The notes beneath the pieces are model-generated. The model was given only the letters and a program-made list of their open reading frames with translations, did not search any database and was not told the origin of the DNA. Positions 27,934 to 36,093 of a stretch of 64,000 nucleotides of DNA are shown here, one piece after another. The position numbers were made by a program, and so were the translations under genes. Source of the DNA: Mucilaginibacter sp. (GTDB lineage Bacteria; Bacteroidota; Bacteroidia; Sphingobacteriales; Sphingobacteriaceae); contig NZ_JANYGH010000065.1 of the NCBI RefSeq assembly GCF_025362475.1, forward strand, positions 62,001-126,000, written 5' to 3'. Every line of letters starts with the position of its first letter. The stretch's first letter is position 1.

Positions 27934-29181
27934 CTATTGTAACACAACTAAAATCGGGATCAACCCCTTACCTTCTTTTAATGACGCAAGCGCTTTTCCT
28001 ATTACCGCGCCAAACGCCTGGAAGGGATCAATCGCCTTCATGGCATAACCGGGAATGTTTGAAGAGGTAAGCATATCACCCGTTTCAATTGGGGAAATAT
28101 CTGCATCAACTTTACAATACACCTTTCCCATCATGGCAACGGGTTTCCTATTTTCATTATCGCTTTTTTTATCAAGAATGACAGCAGGCTTGTAACTCCC
28201 TGCTCCTGAAATAACGCCGACTACTTTTTTATCATAGGCTTTCGAACTCCGTATTAAAGCGCCCGACTCTGTCAGAACCATCACTTCGCCCGGTTGGGTT
28301 TCTTCAATCACATCAAAATCTTCAGCAAAATCTGCATTCACCAGTGTTATATCTCCGGTCACCTCTACGTTTCCTTCAAATCGCCCGGCAAGTCGGCCAC
28401 CTTTGCCAAATACGCCAATTCCAAGTTTGCTTACACCATGCACACCTGCACCTTCATCGCTTAAGCCAAGTACGCCGTCACCTTTAATGCCCCAGCCTTC
28501 TACAGCAGATGCCAGTCCAGATGATGCCCTAATACCCGCGATTTTATCGCTATGCGCCCGAACACCATAGTTTTCAACGCTCTTGCCCTCAACCCCTCTT
28601 CCAAGGGTCGACTCGCCTAAAACGCCTGGCTGTTTGCTGGTAGGTTTGCTTATTCCATGTACGCCTGCACCTTCATCACTTAAACCAATCACTCCGTCAC
28701 CTTTCACTCCCCAGCCTTCAACAGCCGGCGCTAATGCAGATGATGCCCTGATACCGGCAATTTTATCGCTGTGAGCCCGAACACCATAATTCTCTACGCT
28801 CCTGCCTTCAACCCCTCTTCCAAGAGTCGACTCGCCTAAAACGCCTGGCTGCTTGCTGGTAGGTTTGCTTAGCCCATGCACGCCTGCACCTTCATCGCTT
28901 AAGCCAAGCACTCCGTCACCTTTGGCTCCCCAGCCTTCAACGGCTGGCGCCAATGCAGATGATGCCCTGATACCGGCAATTTTATCACTGTGAGCCCGAA
29001 CACCATAATTTTCTACGCTCATTCCCTGAACGCCTCTACCCAGGGTGGATTCGCCCAAAACTCCCGGGCCGGCATTTTTACTCACGCCGTGAACACCCGC
29101 ACCCGTTCCACTGGGAACTGCATTTGTTCCTAATACCCCCTCATTAGTTAAAGTGTTTGCATCGCCTTGAACTGGTACCAT
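27934..29181 (-). CDS. 73-residue-repeat protein with tail-spike-like C-terminal domain
   Basis: A 415-residue protein with no signal peptide. The N-terminal two thirds are Gly-rich and made of three near-identical repeats of 73 residues (219 bp). Each contains PGVLGESTLGRGV, ENYGVRAHSDKIAGIRAS and DEGAGVHG. Such short Gly-Val turns suggest a beta-helix or trimeric fibre. The C-terminal domain (about 270-415) begins VEVTGDITLVNADFAEDFDV and ends GKGLIPILVVLQ. I recognise this domain from hypothetical proteins in varied bacteria. It recalls the end caps of phage-type fibres, but no function is established. The repeats are also highly similar in DNA sequence, a sign of recent duplication. Confidence 0.75.
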   Translation of the reverse strand: MVPVQGDANTLTNEGVLGTNAVPSGTGAGVHGVSKNAGPGVLGESTLGRGVQGMSVENYGVRAHSDKIAGIRASSALAPAVEGWGAKGDGVLGLSDEGAGVHGLSKPTSKQPGVLGESTLGRGVEGRSVENYGVRAHSDKIAGIRASSALAPAVEGWGVKGDGVIGLSDEGAGVHGISKPTSKQPGVLGESTLGRGVEGKSVENYGVRAHSDKIAGIRASSGLASAVEGWGIKGDGVLGLSDEGAGVHGVSKLGIGVFGKGGRLAGRFEGNVEVTGDITLVNADFAEDFDVIEETQPGEVMVLTESGALIRSSKAYDKKVVGVISGAGSYKPAVILDKKSDNENRKPVAMMGKVYCKVDADISPIETGDMLTSSNIPGYAMKAIDPFQAFGAVIGKALASLKEGKGLIPILVVLQ

Positions 29182-29422
29182 AAGCTTAATTTTTTAAAAA
29201 ATGGTTTAAATGAGATGCTTGTTACCAAATGACTTTACATCAACTCAAACGGTCAAAAGTGAATATCAGATCATCAGTAACAATAAGCAGCATAAATTTA
29301 TAAAGAGACTCTCTCTTCTGTTAGTACGAAAACGACAAGTTTGCCTCTAAAGCAAAAAATGGTTAGTAATAGCCATTTTTTGCAAGTAAAATGCTCGGTA
29401 GTTTTAATAAAAATTAAGATAT

Positions 29423-30256
29423 ATGGTTAAACTCACCAGTCTTAAACCCCATCCGGCTCTCTTTCCCTTTGTCAATGAGTATCTGTTAGCGGAGTTTAAT
29501 ACAGGGCGCGAAATTTTAACCCATCCATGGCGCGCTTCGTGTCAATTCTGCCTCGTGTTTTTTTTAAAAGATAAATCGTTAACCTTAAGGAATAACAAAA
29601 CAGGATATTATGTAGCCGGTTCTCATCAAATAGGGGTGGTTGGCAATTCGACCCGGTTCAATGGGTTGATGACATTTAAAGGTGACTATTCGTGCTTTAT
29701 GATCCAATTTCAACCGAATGGCTTCCATCGATTGTTTGGCCATCCTCCAGAATATTTTATTAACCAGATTATCTCTGCAGATGATTTGTTTGCCCACGGT
29801 ACCGCAGCCCTAATCAATCATTTACAAAATGTAGCCACTTTTAAAAATATGGCCGGGGCTACAGATAACTTTTTGATGAAGTACCTTACCAAAAAAAATC
29901 TGCAAATAAACGGATTAACCCGCGTCGCCGATATTTTATATAAATGCCCGGAGATAAAAACAATCGAAAAATTAGCATCTCAAGCGGGTATGGGCCTTCG
30001 CAACCTCGAACGTCAGTTCCTGGCACAAATCGGGGTGCCTCCTAAACTATTTTGCCGCTTGATACGATTTAACAAAGCCATGAATCTTAAACAGCGTAAT
30101 CCACAAAAGCAATGGGGCGAAATTGCTTTTCAATCCGGCTATTATGACCAGGTACATTTTAACAAAGAATTTAGAGAATTTACCGACAGCAGTCCCACCG
30201 TTTTCTTCAATGAAACTCCGCCTACCGAAGTTTTAAAAACAGCGTTTGTGGTTTAA
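29423..30256 (+). CDS. AraC family transcriptional regulator
   Basis: A 277-residue regulator. The N-terminal sensing half (about 1-150) is of the DUF6597-like type (FPFVNEYLLAEF, FMIQFQPNGFHRLFG). The C-terminal AraC DNA-binding domain has two helix-turn-helices: IEKLASQAGMGLRNLERQF, and WGEIAFQSGYYDQVHFNKEF leading to TDSSPTVFF. It diverges from the repeat-protein/metalloprotease operon with a 241-base gap and may control it; the ligand is unknown. Confidence 0.92.
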   Translation: MVKLTSLKPHPALFPFVNEYLLAEFNTGREILTHPWRASCQFCLVFFLKDKSLTLRNNKTGYYVAGSHQIGVVGNSTRFNGLMTFKGDYSCFMIQFQPNGFHRLFGHPPEYFINQIISADDLFAHGTAALINHLQNVATFKNMAGATDNFLMKYLTKKNLQINGLTRVADILYKCPEIKTIEKLASQAGMGLRNLERQFLAQIGVPPKLFCRLIRFNKAMNLKQRNPQKQWGEIAFQSGYYDQVHFNKEFREFTDSSPTVFFNETPPTEVLKTAFVV

Positions 30257-30295
30257 AGAATATACACAAAATGCATAAAAAGACTTTAAATAGAA

Positions 30296-30321
30296 AAAGC
30301 CTGATATTTCTATCAGGCTTT
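30296..30321 (-). terminator. terminator after tRNA-Val
   Basis: A perfect 11-base stem AAAGCCTGATA / TATCAGGCTTT with a four-base loop and T run on the minus strand, directly downstream of the tRNA gene. It may also stop transcripts of the AraC gene from the other side. Confidence 0.8.
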
Positions 30322-30324
30322 AAG

Positions 30325-30399
30325 TGGGAGTTACTGGGTTCGAACCAGTGACCCTCTGCTTGTAAGGCAGATGCTCTGAACCAGCTGAGCTAAACTCCC
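30325..30399 (-). tRNA. tRNA-Val (anticodon TAC)
   Basis: The minus strand folds as a complete 75-nt tRNA. The acceptor stem is GGGAGTT / AACTCCC. The D arm has TAGCTCAGCTGG, and the anticodon stem is TCTGC / GCAGA around the loop CTTACAA (anticodon TAC, Val GTA). The T arm has GGTTCGAACC and the discriminator is A. CCA is not encoded. Confidence 0.95.
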
Positions 30400-30637
30400 T
30401 TTTGTTTGTTATTTGTCTTTCAACAATAACGTTCCTTGTTTTGGGTCTGCAAATATAGAAGCTTTGATCTATTCTTCAAAAAATATTTTAAACTTTATAT
30501 TAAACAGCTGTTTTTTAGGTTATTAAATTTTATCTGGCCCCTTGAAGGGGTATCATTAAGGGCTCTTTGTGCAATTTAAAGCTTAAAATCAAGGCAAATC
30601 GATATACCCGATTTTAATTATTTGATGCATCTAGCAG

Positions 30638-30880
30638 TTATAACTCCTCTTCATTAGGTTTCACAACCTCATATCTATCCAATGTTTTCTGCAACTGACC
30701 ATTAATTTGCTTTACCAAGATTCTTGGGGCTAATACTTTTAGCTTGGGGCCGAATCCCAGCAGTTCGCGTTCCCGTTCAAAATTGAAGATCACCCGGATA
30801 CTGGAGATCTTACCCGTTTAATCTTCGCTCAATAGTTTGGGGGTATGGTGCAGTAGTTTGGCAAAAAACACAAAGCGCAT
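30638..30880 (-). pseudogene. remnant of a WYL-domain transcriptional regulator
   Basis: Read on the minus strand, this 81-codon stretch contains a recognisable WYL-protein C-terminus: LLHHTPKLLSE, then SIRVIFNFERERELLGFGP, then KLKVLAPRILVKQI and a charged end. It has no N-terminal helix-turn-helix, and a TAA at 30818-30820 interrupts the frame. It is therefore a 5'-deleted and mutated leftover. WYL regulators often control defence or stress loci, so the lost gene may have governed a neighbour. Confidence 0.65.
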
Positions 30881-30892
30881 TTGTGACGAATT

Positions 30893-31288
30893 CTAATTTA
30901 AAAACTTGAGCCGTAGCCATATTATAAAGAAAATAATAACTAACAACAGCGGAACCATAGCTATTGCATTTTGCTTCTTTTTAGTATCTATCGATAATTT
31001 ATAGGTCACAGGAATGCGATATCGTTCGCCAATATGATTTAATACCTTACTGCAAAAATCGTGGGCTTTGGTTTGGTTTAGCAGTACATATTCTTCACTG
31101 ATTGAAAAATAAAATAAATTTTGAGGATCGGGATCAGCTTTTAAAATTACATATGCAATGGCTGCGGGAATATCCTGATGTCTCCCTCCACCATTTCCCA
31201 TTTCAAATTGAAGCTCCAGGATCTCGTCAACCTTAAAGCAAAGTTCCTTTTTTCCTTCAGCTTTATAACAAATATGCGTATCACCCAA
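30893..31288 (-). CDS. hypothetical protein with C-terminal membrane anchor
   Basis: A 131-residue frame beginning at a TTG (31288). The body is soluble and mixed alpha/beta, and the C-terminus is a single hydrophobic helix (about 108-126) followed by RLKFLN, a tail anchor. The same frame stays open upstream to a stop at 31340-31342 and encodes plausible residues (NAAILDHFDTERWQITLG), but without a standard start codon. An ATG at 31368 in another frame would join it after a one-base shift. The 5' end may thus be mis-set or damaged. No family is recognised. Confidence 0.5.
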   Translation of the reverse strand: MGDTHICYKAEGKKELCFKVDEILELQFEMGNGGGRHQDIPAAIAYVILKADPDPQNLFYFSISEEYVLLNQTKAHDFCSKVLNHIGERYRIPVTYKLSIDTKKKQNAIAMVPLLLVIIFFIIWLRLKFLN

Positions 31289-31505
31289 AGTTATTTGCCA
31301 ACGCTCTGTATCAAAATGGTCCAGGATAGCTGCATTTAATCAAGGTATCTTCTATAATAATTCTGCATCCATTATAACTTAACAGCATTTTATTAGTTAA
31401 TATTTATTTTGAAGAATAAAGAAACTCCATGTTACAATAGTATATATTTTCAAATTATTTTTCACTGCGCAAATACACTGCGCACATGCGCTATTTCTTT
31501 GTATC

Positions 31506-33008
31506 ATGAAAAGGGAATTAAATGCTGATAACCTCGCCCCTCAGGGGGCCGCGGGGCAAAAAGAAAAGGTCAGCAATAACGAATTAAAAGCTTTGGGTAT
31601 TAACGATGTGGAAATATTGGTAAACTTTAGTCGCGTGGCTAATGGTTTGCTGAAGCATAACGTAATGAGCAAACCCGAAATACTGGCTAATATGGAAGCG
31701 CTGATTGACGACCCGATGCCCTACGCCTTAAAGAAAGGCGGTAAGTTTAAAAACCTGGCCGAAGACGTGATTGCCCTGCGTAAAGATGGCAAGTTTGTTA
31801 AACAGGAACGCAGCAACTTTAAACTGAAAGAAGAGATTGCCGATTTCCCGGTATGGGGACTGGAACATATTGAAGTAGGTGCACTGGCACAAATGCGGAC
31901 GGCGATACAATTACCTATTACCGTGGCAGGCGCCCTGATGCCCGATGCACACCAGGGCTATGGTCTGCCAATTGGCGGCGTGCTGGCTACTACAGCCAAT
32001 ACCATTATCCCCTTTGCTGTGGGCGTGGATATTGCCTGCCGCATGTGTTTAAGCATTTTCGATCTGCCTGCAGAAACTATAGATACGGAAACCGACAAGC
32101 TGAAAAATATGCTGGAAAACCATACCTATTTTGGTATGGGGTGCACCACCAAATCGCATTTTGACAGTTCATTATTTGATAGCAAAACATGGAACGAGAC
32201 CAAGGTGATCCGCACTTTGAAAGATAAAGCTTATGCGCAATTGGGTACCAGCGGTACAGGCAATCACTTTGTGGAATGGGGAGAATTAACCATTGCGGAC
32301 CATGTTTTAGACGGTATACCTGCCGGCCGGTACCTGGCCCTATTATCCCACTCGGGCTCACGTGGTTTTGGGGGTAGCGTGGCCGATCATTACTCAAAAA
32401 TAGCCATGACCAAAACCAAGCTTCCTGCCGAAGCCAAACATTTGGCCTGGTTAGATCTGGATAAGGACGAAGGACAGGAGTACTGGATTGCCATGAACCT
32501 GGCCGGCGAATATGCCAGCGCCAACCACCACGAGATCCATAACAAAATTGCGCGTGCGCTTAATCACAAGCCTTTGATGATGATCGAAAACCACCACAAC
32601 TTTGCCTGGAAAGAACAACTGGCCAACGGCACCGAAGTGATGGTTCACCGTAAAGGAGCAACCCCGGCCGGCAAGGGTGTATTAGGTATCATTCCCGGCA
32701 GCATGAGTACACCCGGCTTTGTGGTGCGCGGTAGGGGCGATGAATCTTCCATCAACTCTGCCAGCCACGGCGCTGGCCGGTTAATGAGCCGTAGCGCCGC
32801 TTTTAAAACATTGGATAAAGCAGCAATTGCGGCCAACTTGGTTGATAAACGCATTACCCTAATGGGTAGCGATATGGACGAAGCGCCAATGGCCTATAAA
32901 GATATCCACGCCGTAATGACCGCGCAGGAAAACCTGGTGGAAGTATTGGCTAAGTTTGAGCCGAGGATTGTTAGAATGGCGGATGCGAGGGAGAAGCCGG
33001 AGGATTAG
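31506..33008 (+). CDS. rtcB: RtcB family RNA-splicing ligase
   Basis: A 500-residue RtcB protein, the GTP- and Mn-dependent ligase that joins 2',3'-cyclic-phosphate and 5'-OH RNA ends through a guanylated His. Recognisable blocks are MPDAHQGYGLPIGGV, VGVDIACRM, LGTSGTGNHFVEWG, LLSHSGSRGFG, ENHHNFAWKE, HRKGATPA and GSMSTPGFVVRGRG...SHGAGRLMSR; the last two include the guanylation region. It repairs or processes tRNA and other RNAs in the cytoplasm. No RtcA or archease is next to it. It converges on the ABC-3C operon across a strong shared terminator. Confidence 0.93.
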   Translation: MKRELNADNLAPQGAAGQKEKVSNNELKALGINDVEILVNFSRVANGLLKHNVMSKPEILANMEALIDDPMPYALKKGGKFKNLAEDVIALRKDGKFVKQERSNFKLKEEIADFPVWGLEHIEVGALAQMRTAIQLPITVAGALMPDAHQGYGLPIGGVLATTANTIIPFAVGVDIACRMCLSIFDLPAETIDTETDKLKNMLENHTYFGMGCTTKSHFDSSLFDSKTWNETKVIRTLKDKAYAQLGTSGTGNHFVEWGELTIADHVLDGIPAGRYLALLSHSGSRGFGGSVADHYSKIAMTKTKLPAEAKHLAWLDLDKDEGQEYWIAMNLAGEYASANHHEIHNKIARALNHKPLMMIENHHNFAWKEQLANGTEVMVHRKGATPAGKGVLGIIPGSMSTPGFVVRGRGDESSINSASHGAGRLMSRSAAFKTLDKAAIAANLVDKRITLMGSDMDEAPMAYKDIHAVMTAQENLVEVLAKFEPRIVRMADAREKPED

Positions 33009-33010
33009 GT

Positions 33011-33038
33011 TAAAGGTCGGTGACAACACCGACCTTTA
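33011..33038. terminator. bidirectional terminator
   Basis: Perfect 12-base arms TAAAGGTCGGTG / CACCGACCTTTA with loop ACAA. It lies between the convergent rtcB gene and the ABC-3C operon and serves both. Confidence 0.88.
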
Positions 33039-33058
33039 GCTGAAATTCAGTTACTGGA

Positions 33059-34192
33059 TTAATCAATATTTTTCAAGCTGTGATTATCTTTTGTGTAATA
33101 TTCTCCAATTATATATTGACTATTTAATAATTCATCGGTAGCATAGGAAGTCGTGTAAATAAGTTGATAATCGTTGACTTTTAGCTCATTTAATCGGTTT
33201 ATGAGTATTTTCTGCAAATTTTGTGCACGCTTTTCTTCAATACCTTTATCCTCCATATTATCGGCAAAAATAAATCTTGGATACCTCATTTTATCGACTG
33301 TTAATGATGCGAGAAAAATTGCGAATCGCGCGGAAACTTTGAGATAAAAGTTCGAACTGGCCGAAAATTTTTGATACTGTTTGAACTTCGCAGCATCGGA
33401 ACTTTTTAGGTAAACTAAATTATTTGAAAAGTCTAATATCAAATCTTTAGCATCTGCATTAGCAAATTCTTTTTGCCTCTCTAAATCGTGATTAAGTAAG
33501 TATACACCTTCTTGTTGTATTTTTTGAATTACTTCTTCCTTCGTTCGTGCTTGCTGATTTTTAATGGTGTTTATGAATGAATTAAGTTTCGAAATGTCAG
33601 CGTCTAGATTCGCTTTCGTTTGTAAAAGCCTTGAGTATATCTCCGCCTGTTCTAACATTGTCCTATACTGAAGTATTTCACCTTCAGCCAGCCCCTGTTC
33701 GTAATGCAATCTGTCTAGAGCTTCTTCTTTGAAAGATTGTACATTCTTTACCGCATCATTTACTTTTTTCTGTAAATCGTTAAGTACAGCAGTATTAGAA
33801 GTAAATTCCAGTCTTAATCTTTCCAGTTTTTCTTTTTTAAGCTTTAAAAGCTTTGAAGATTCATCAATTTGAAATTTAATTTCCAATTGCATCCTTTTTG
33901 CTTGGGTTATCCCTAATTTATCAGATGTTTCCTGCTTACATAACCTACAAGATTTTTCATCATGATGTTCAAGTAACTGATTTAGGCATTCAGGACAATA
34001 GTCAAGCGGTAAAGCTTTTAGAAATTCTCTTGTGTTTAAAGAATTTTCTAATGAGCGATACTTAGATTCTAAAGCCTCAATAAAATACTCCGAATCATCA
34101 ACCTCCCGATTTAGCACATCTATCGCAGAACTGATTTCGATCGTCTTAATTCGTTGTTTGACTGCATCATCTTGCAATTGTTGAAACTTCAA
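33059..34192 (-). CDS. ABC-3C ATPase, C-terminal part (after in-frame stop)
   Basis: This is the continuation, in the same frame, of the ATPase whose first part ends at the TAA at 34208-34210. The first usable codon is a TTG at 34192, which is probably not a natural start. The segment has a long coiled coil interrupted by a zinc-hook-like pair, CPEC (66-69) and CRLC (82-85). A second coiled-coil arm follows, and then the C-terminal ATPase half with YPRFIFADNMEDKGIEEKRA, a Walker B/D-loop region. Without Walker A it cannot bind ATP normally. With the first part it makes a 654-residue Rad50/SMC-like ABC ATPase of the ABC-three-component type. Its 3' end faces rtcB across a terminator. Confidence 0.72.
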   Translation of the reverse strand: MKFQQLQDDAVKQRIKTIEISSAIDVLNREVDDSEYFIEALESKYRSLENSLNTREFLKALPLDYCPECLNQLLEHHDEKSCRLCKQETSDKLGITQAKRMQLEIKFQIDESSKLLKLKKEKLERLRLEFTSNTAVLNDLQKKVNDAVKNVQSFKEEALDRLHYEQGLAEGEILQYRTMLEQAEIYSRLLQTKANLDADISKLNSFINTIKNQQARTKEEVIQKIQQEGVYLLNHDLERQKEFANADAKDLILDFSNNLVYLKSSDAAKFKQYQKFSASSNFYLKVSARFAIFLASLTVDKMRYPRFIFADNMEDKGIEEKRAQNLQKILINRLNELKVNDYQLIYTTSYATDELLNSQYIIGEYYTKDNHSLKNID

Positions 34193-34207
34193 TTTCGAAT
34201 CCGCTGT

Positions 34208-34210
34208 TTA
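34208..34210 (-). other. in-frame TAA interrupting the ABC-3C ATPase
   Basis: The frame reads ...GAA GTG GAA TAA ACA GCG GAT... with no shift. Coding character continues directly on both sides, so one base change, for instance from CAA, GAA or AAA, would restore a full-length protein. Confidence 0.85.
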
Positions 34211-35011
34211 TTCCACTTCTGCATTTTCTAAACGAATAGCTCTTATGCTTTCATTGATTGCGAGAATGTCCTTTTCATTATTCTCTATTTGCGTTTTTAT
34301 ATGCTCAGCCTGCAAGGAAAAAGCGTCAGGGAAAAAGCGTTTAGTTATTCTTATCTCACTTTTAATTTCTTCCAACTCCTTCTCGGAATTGTATAACTGA
34401 AGTTTAAAATCATATAAATCTTGATTATATATCCCGAGCAATAAATCAGCTACAGCCTCACGTGTTGTTTGTTTATCAAATTCATCATAGAAATAAAGTG
34501 AACTTGTAGGAGATTCTTGATCTATATATAGTAACCTTAAGATTTGATGAATTGAAATATTGTTCTCCTCCTTAACTTCGGGCAACTCTAAAAGCTCAAA
34601 TAAAACTCCTGAGAAACTTGTCTTTTTTTCAGTTTGGTTATACTCATATTTTTGCCAATACTTTGAAATTGGCGGATTAGAAGCTTCTTCGAAATTGCCC
34701 CAAAATATATGCAACCCAGCTCTAGCGTTAATTTTGTTCGATTTCTCACCAATCTCAATATATCTTTTCAACGTCACTATAACACCATTTGCCTCGATCT
34801 CAGCGTAGACAACTTGGCATTCACGTGCTTGAGGCACGAAGTCGTTAAATTCTCCGCCCAAAACAAAAAAGATAAAGTGAGTGATGGTTGATTTTCCACT
34901 ACTATTATCTCCGCAAATTATATTTATCCCTTTATGAAAATGCTCATCATAAGCGACTTTTCCCGTGTTAGTGTAAATTACAAGTCTCTTTAATGCGAGA
35001 TTATTTTGCAT
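34208..35011 (-). CDS. ABC-3C ATPase, N-terminal part
   Basis: A 267-residue piece from the ATG at 35011; a codon at 35026 gives five more residues. It opens with LALKRLVIYTNTGKVAYDEHF, followed by the Walker A loop GDNSSGKST (34-42). A signature-region-like insert comes next (IHQILRLLYIDQESPTSSLYF), and then the first arm of a coiled coil that stops abruptly at the TAA. This is the N-terminal ATPase lobe of SMC/Rad50-like conflict ATPases. It overlaps the middle-component gene by 11 bases, which signals translational coupling. Alone it would lack Walker B and the zinc hook, so the system is probably inactive here unless the stop is read through or is an assembly error. Confidence 0.75.
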   Translation of the reverse strand: MQNNLALKRLVIYTNTGKVAYDEHFHKGINIICGDNSSGKSTITHFIFFVLGGEFNDFVPQARECQVVYAEIEANGVIVTLKRYIEIGEKSNKINARAGLHIFWGNFEEASNPPISKYWQKYEYNQTEKKTSFSGVLFELLELPEVKEENNISIHQILRLLYIDQESPTSSLYFYDEFDKQTTREAVADLLLGIYNQDLYDFKLQLYNSEKELEEIKSEIRITKRFFPDAFSLQAEHIKTQIENNEKDILAINESIRAIRLENAEVE

Positions 35012-35522
35012 CGTATTTGCTCTCAATTAAATTAGTTCTCATTTTTAAACCATTTTCCCCGGTTAATGATATATCATAGAAAACAGAAGTGACAATCGAA
35101 ATAATGTTTATCTCTCTGGAAGATAAATCGCCAATTGAACCAACATAGTCTTTTAAAATATCCTCGGAAATAATAGAAACGACTCCGTCAACGAGTAATG
35201 CTTTATCAATTATTTTATAAGAAGCGAGACAATTTAGCGCTGCCATTTGATAAGGTCTTATTTTTTCTAAGGTCTTTCGTTGATCGTAGACTTTTTGGTA
35301 CGGGTTTTCTTTTTTAACATTAAGCTCTTTAATCAATTCCTTAAACTCTTTTTCATGTCTTTTGGGTTTTATAGAAAATATCTGTGAAGGAAATAGCAGA
35401 TAAAAATCCCATATTCTCAGTCGATCCACTTCAATCCTTTTGGAAGGAGGCGACTTTTTAAGCAAATGAAGTAGCCTGAAAATCGTATGATATAAATCAA
35501 ATGCGTTATTGTAGAGTATCAT
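35001..35522 (-). CDS. ABC-three-component system middle component
   Basis: A 173-residue, all-soluble protein. Its start (YNNAFDLYHTIFRLLHLL) and the phrase EVDRLRIWDFYLLFP match what I know of the small middle components encoded between the effector-type protein and the ATPase in ABC-3C systems. The rest (NPYQKVYDQRKTLEKIRPYQMAAL and so on) is helical, with a winged-helix-like C-terminal half. It overlaps both neighbours, by 17 bases upstream and 11 downstream, so the three are coupled. Middle components are thought to bridge ATPase and effector. I assign no subtype number. Confidence 0.7.
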   Translation of the reverse strand: MILYNNAFDLYHTIFRLLHLLKKSPPSKRIEVDRLRIWDFYLLFPSQIFSIKPKRHEKEFKELIKELNVKKENPYQKVYDQRKTLEKIRPYQMAALNCLASYKIIDKALLVDGVVSIISEDILKDYVGSIGDLSSREINIISIVTSVFYDISLTGENGLKMRTNLIESKYDAK

Positions 35523-36093
35523 AATCCTTCCAATTTAAATGACATTTCCCCGTCAAAAAATAAACCATGCCATAAATATCATTGGCATTATAATTTAAGT
35601 ATTCGTCCGCCTCTCCCTCTGTGTTTAATAAATCTAAAATTGGTTGAATGACTTTTTCCAACAAACATTCTAGAATCAATGTTTTATCAATACATTCGGT
35701 TATTTTGGGGAGAATGTAAGTTGAAAAATTTGAATCTATAATTGAAAAAATCTCGACATCAATTTCTTGTTGGGCATGATACATTTCACCTAAAACAACA
35801 CGTCTAGCGTATTTGTCTTTGAAGTTTAAAGCTTTAATGATTTCTTTTTCGGAAAATCCTCCGTCAATCAATTTTTGTTCTAAACCAATACCATCTAATA
35901 TGGTATTATAGGTATTAAATTCATCGATAAAGGTCGAATATCTAATATCATTTCGGACCTCATGCTGAAGTTTTTCGAAACGCTTTTGCCACCTGGTTTT
36001 TTTAGAGAGGTTTACATTGCCGTCAACTTTTCCAAAGTTGAACTGGTTTTCTAATGGGGCATTATTTACAACATCTTGCTCGCTTTGCGCCAT
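35506..36093 (-). CDS. ABC-three-component system third component
   Basis: A 195-residue protein. Residues about 10-30 are Asn-rich (NNAPLENQFNFGKVDGNVNL). A helical part with RWQKRFEKLQHEVRNDIRYS follows, and the C-terminal domain ends GMVYFLTGKCHLNW, the closing pattern I associate with ABC-3C C-terminal domains. Most third components carry an N-terminal effector (nuclease, protease or membrane domain). Here there is only the short Asn-rich segment, so the effector may be the protein encoded immediately upstream. The ATG shares one base with the upstream stop (TAATG). Confidence 0.65.
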   Translation of the reverse strand: MAQSEQDVVNNAPLENQFNFGKVDGNVNLSKKTRWQKRFEKLQHEVRNDIRYSTFIDEFNTYNTILDGIGLEQKLIDGGFSEKEIIKALNFKDKYARRVVLGEMYHAQQEIDVEIFSIIDSNFSTYILPKITECIDKTLILECLLEKVIQPILDLLNTEGEADEYLNYNANDIYGMVYFLTGKCHLNWKDYDTLQ

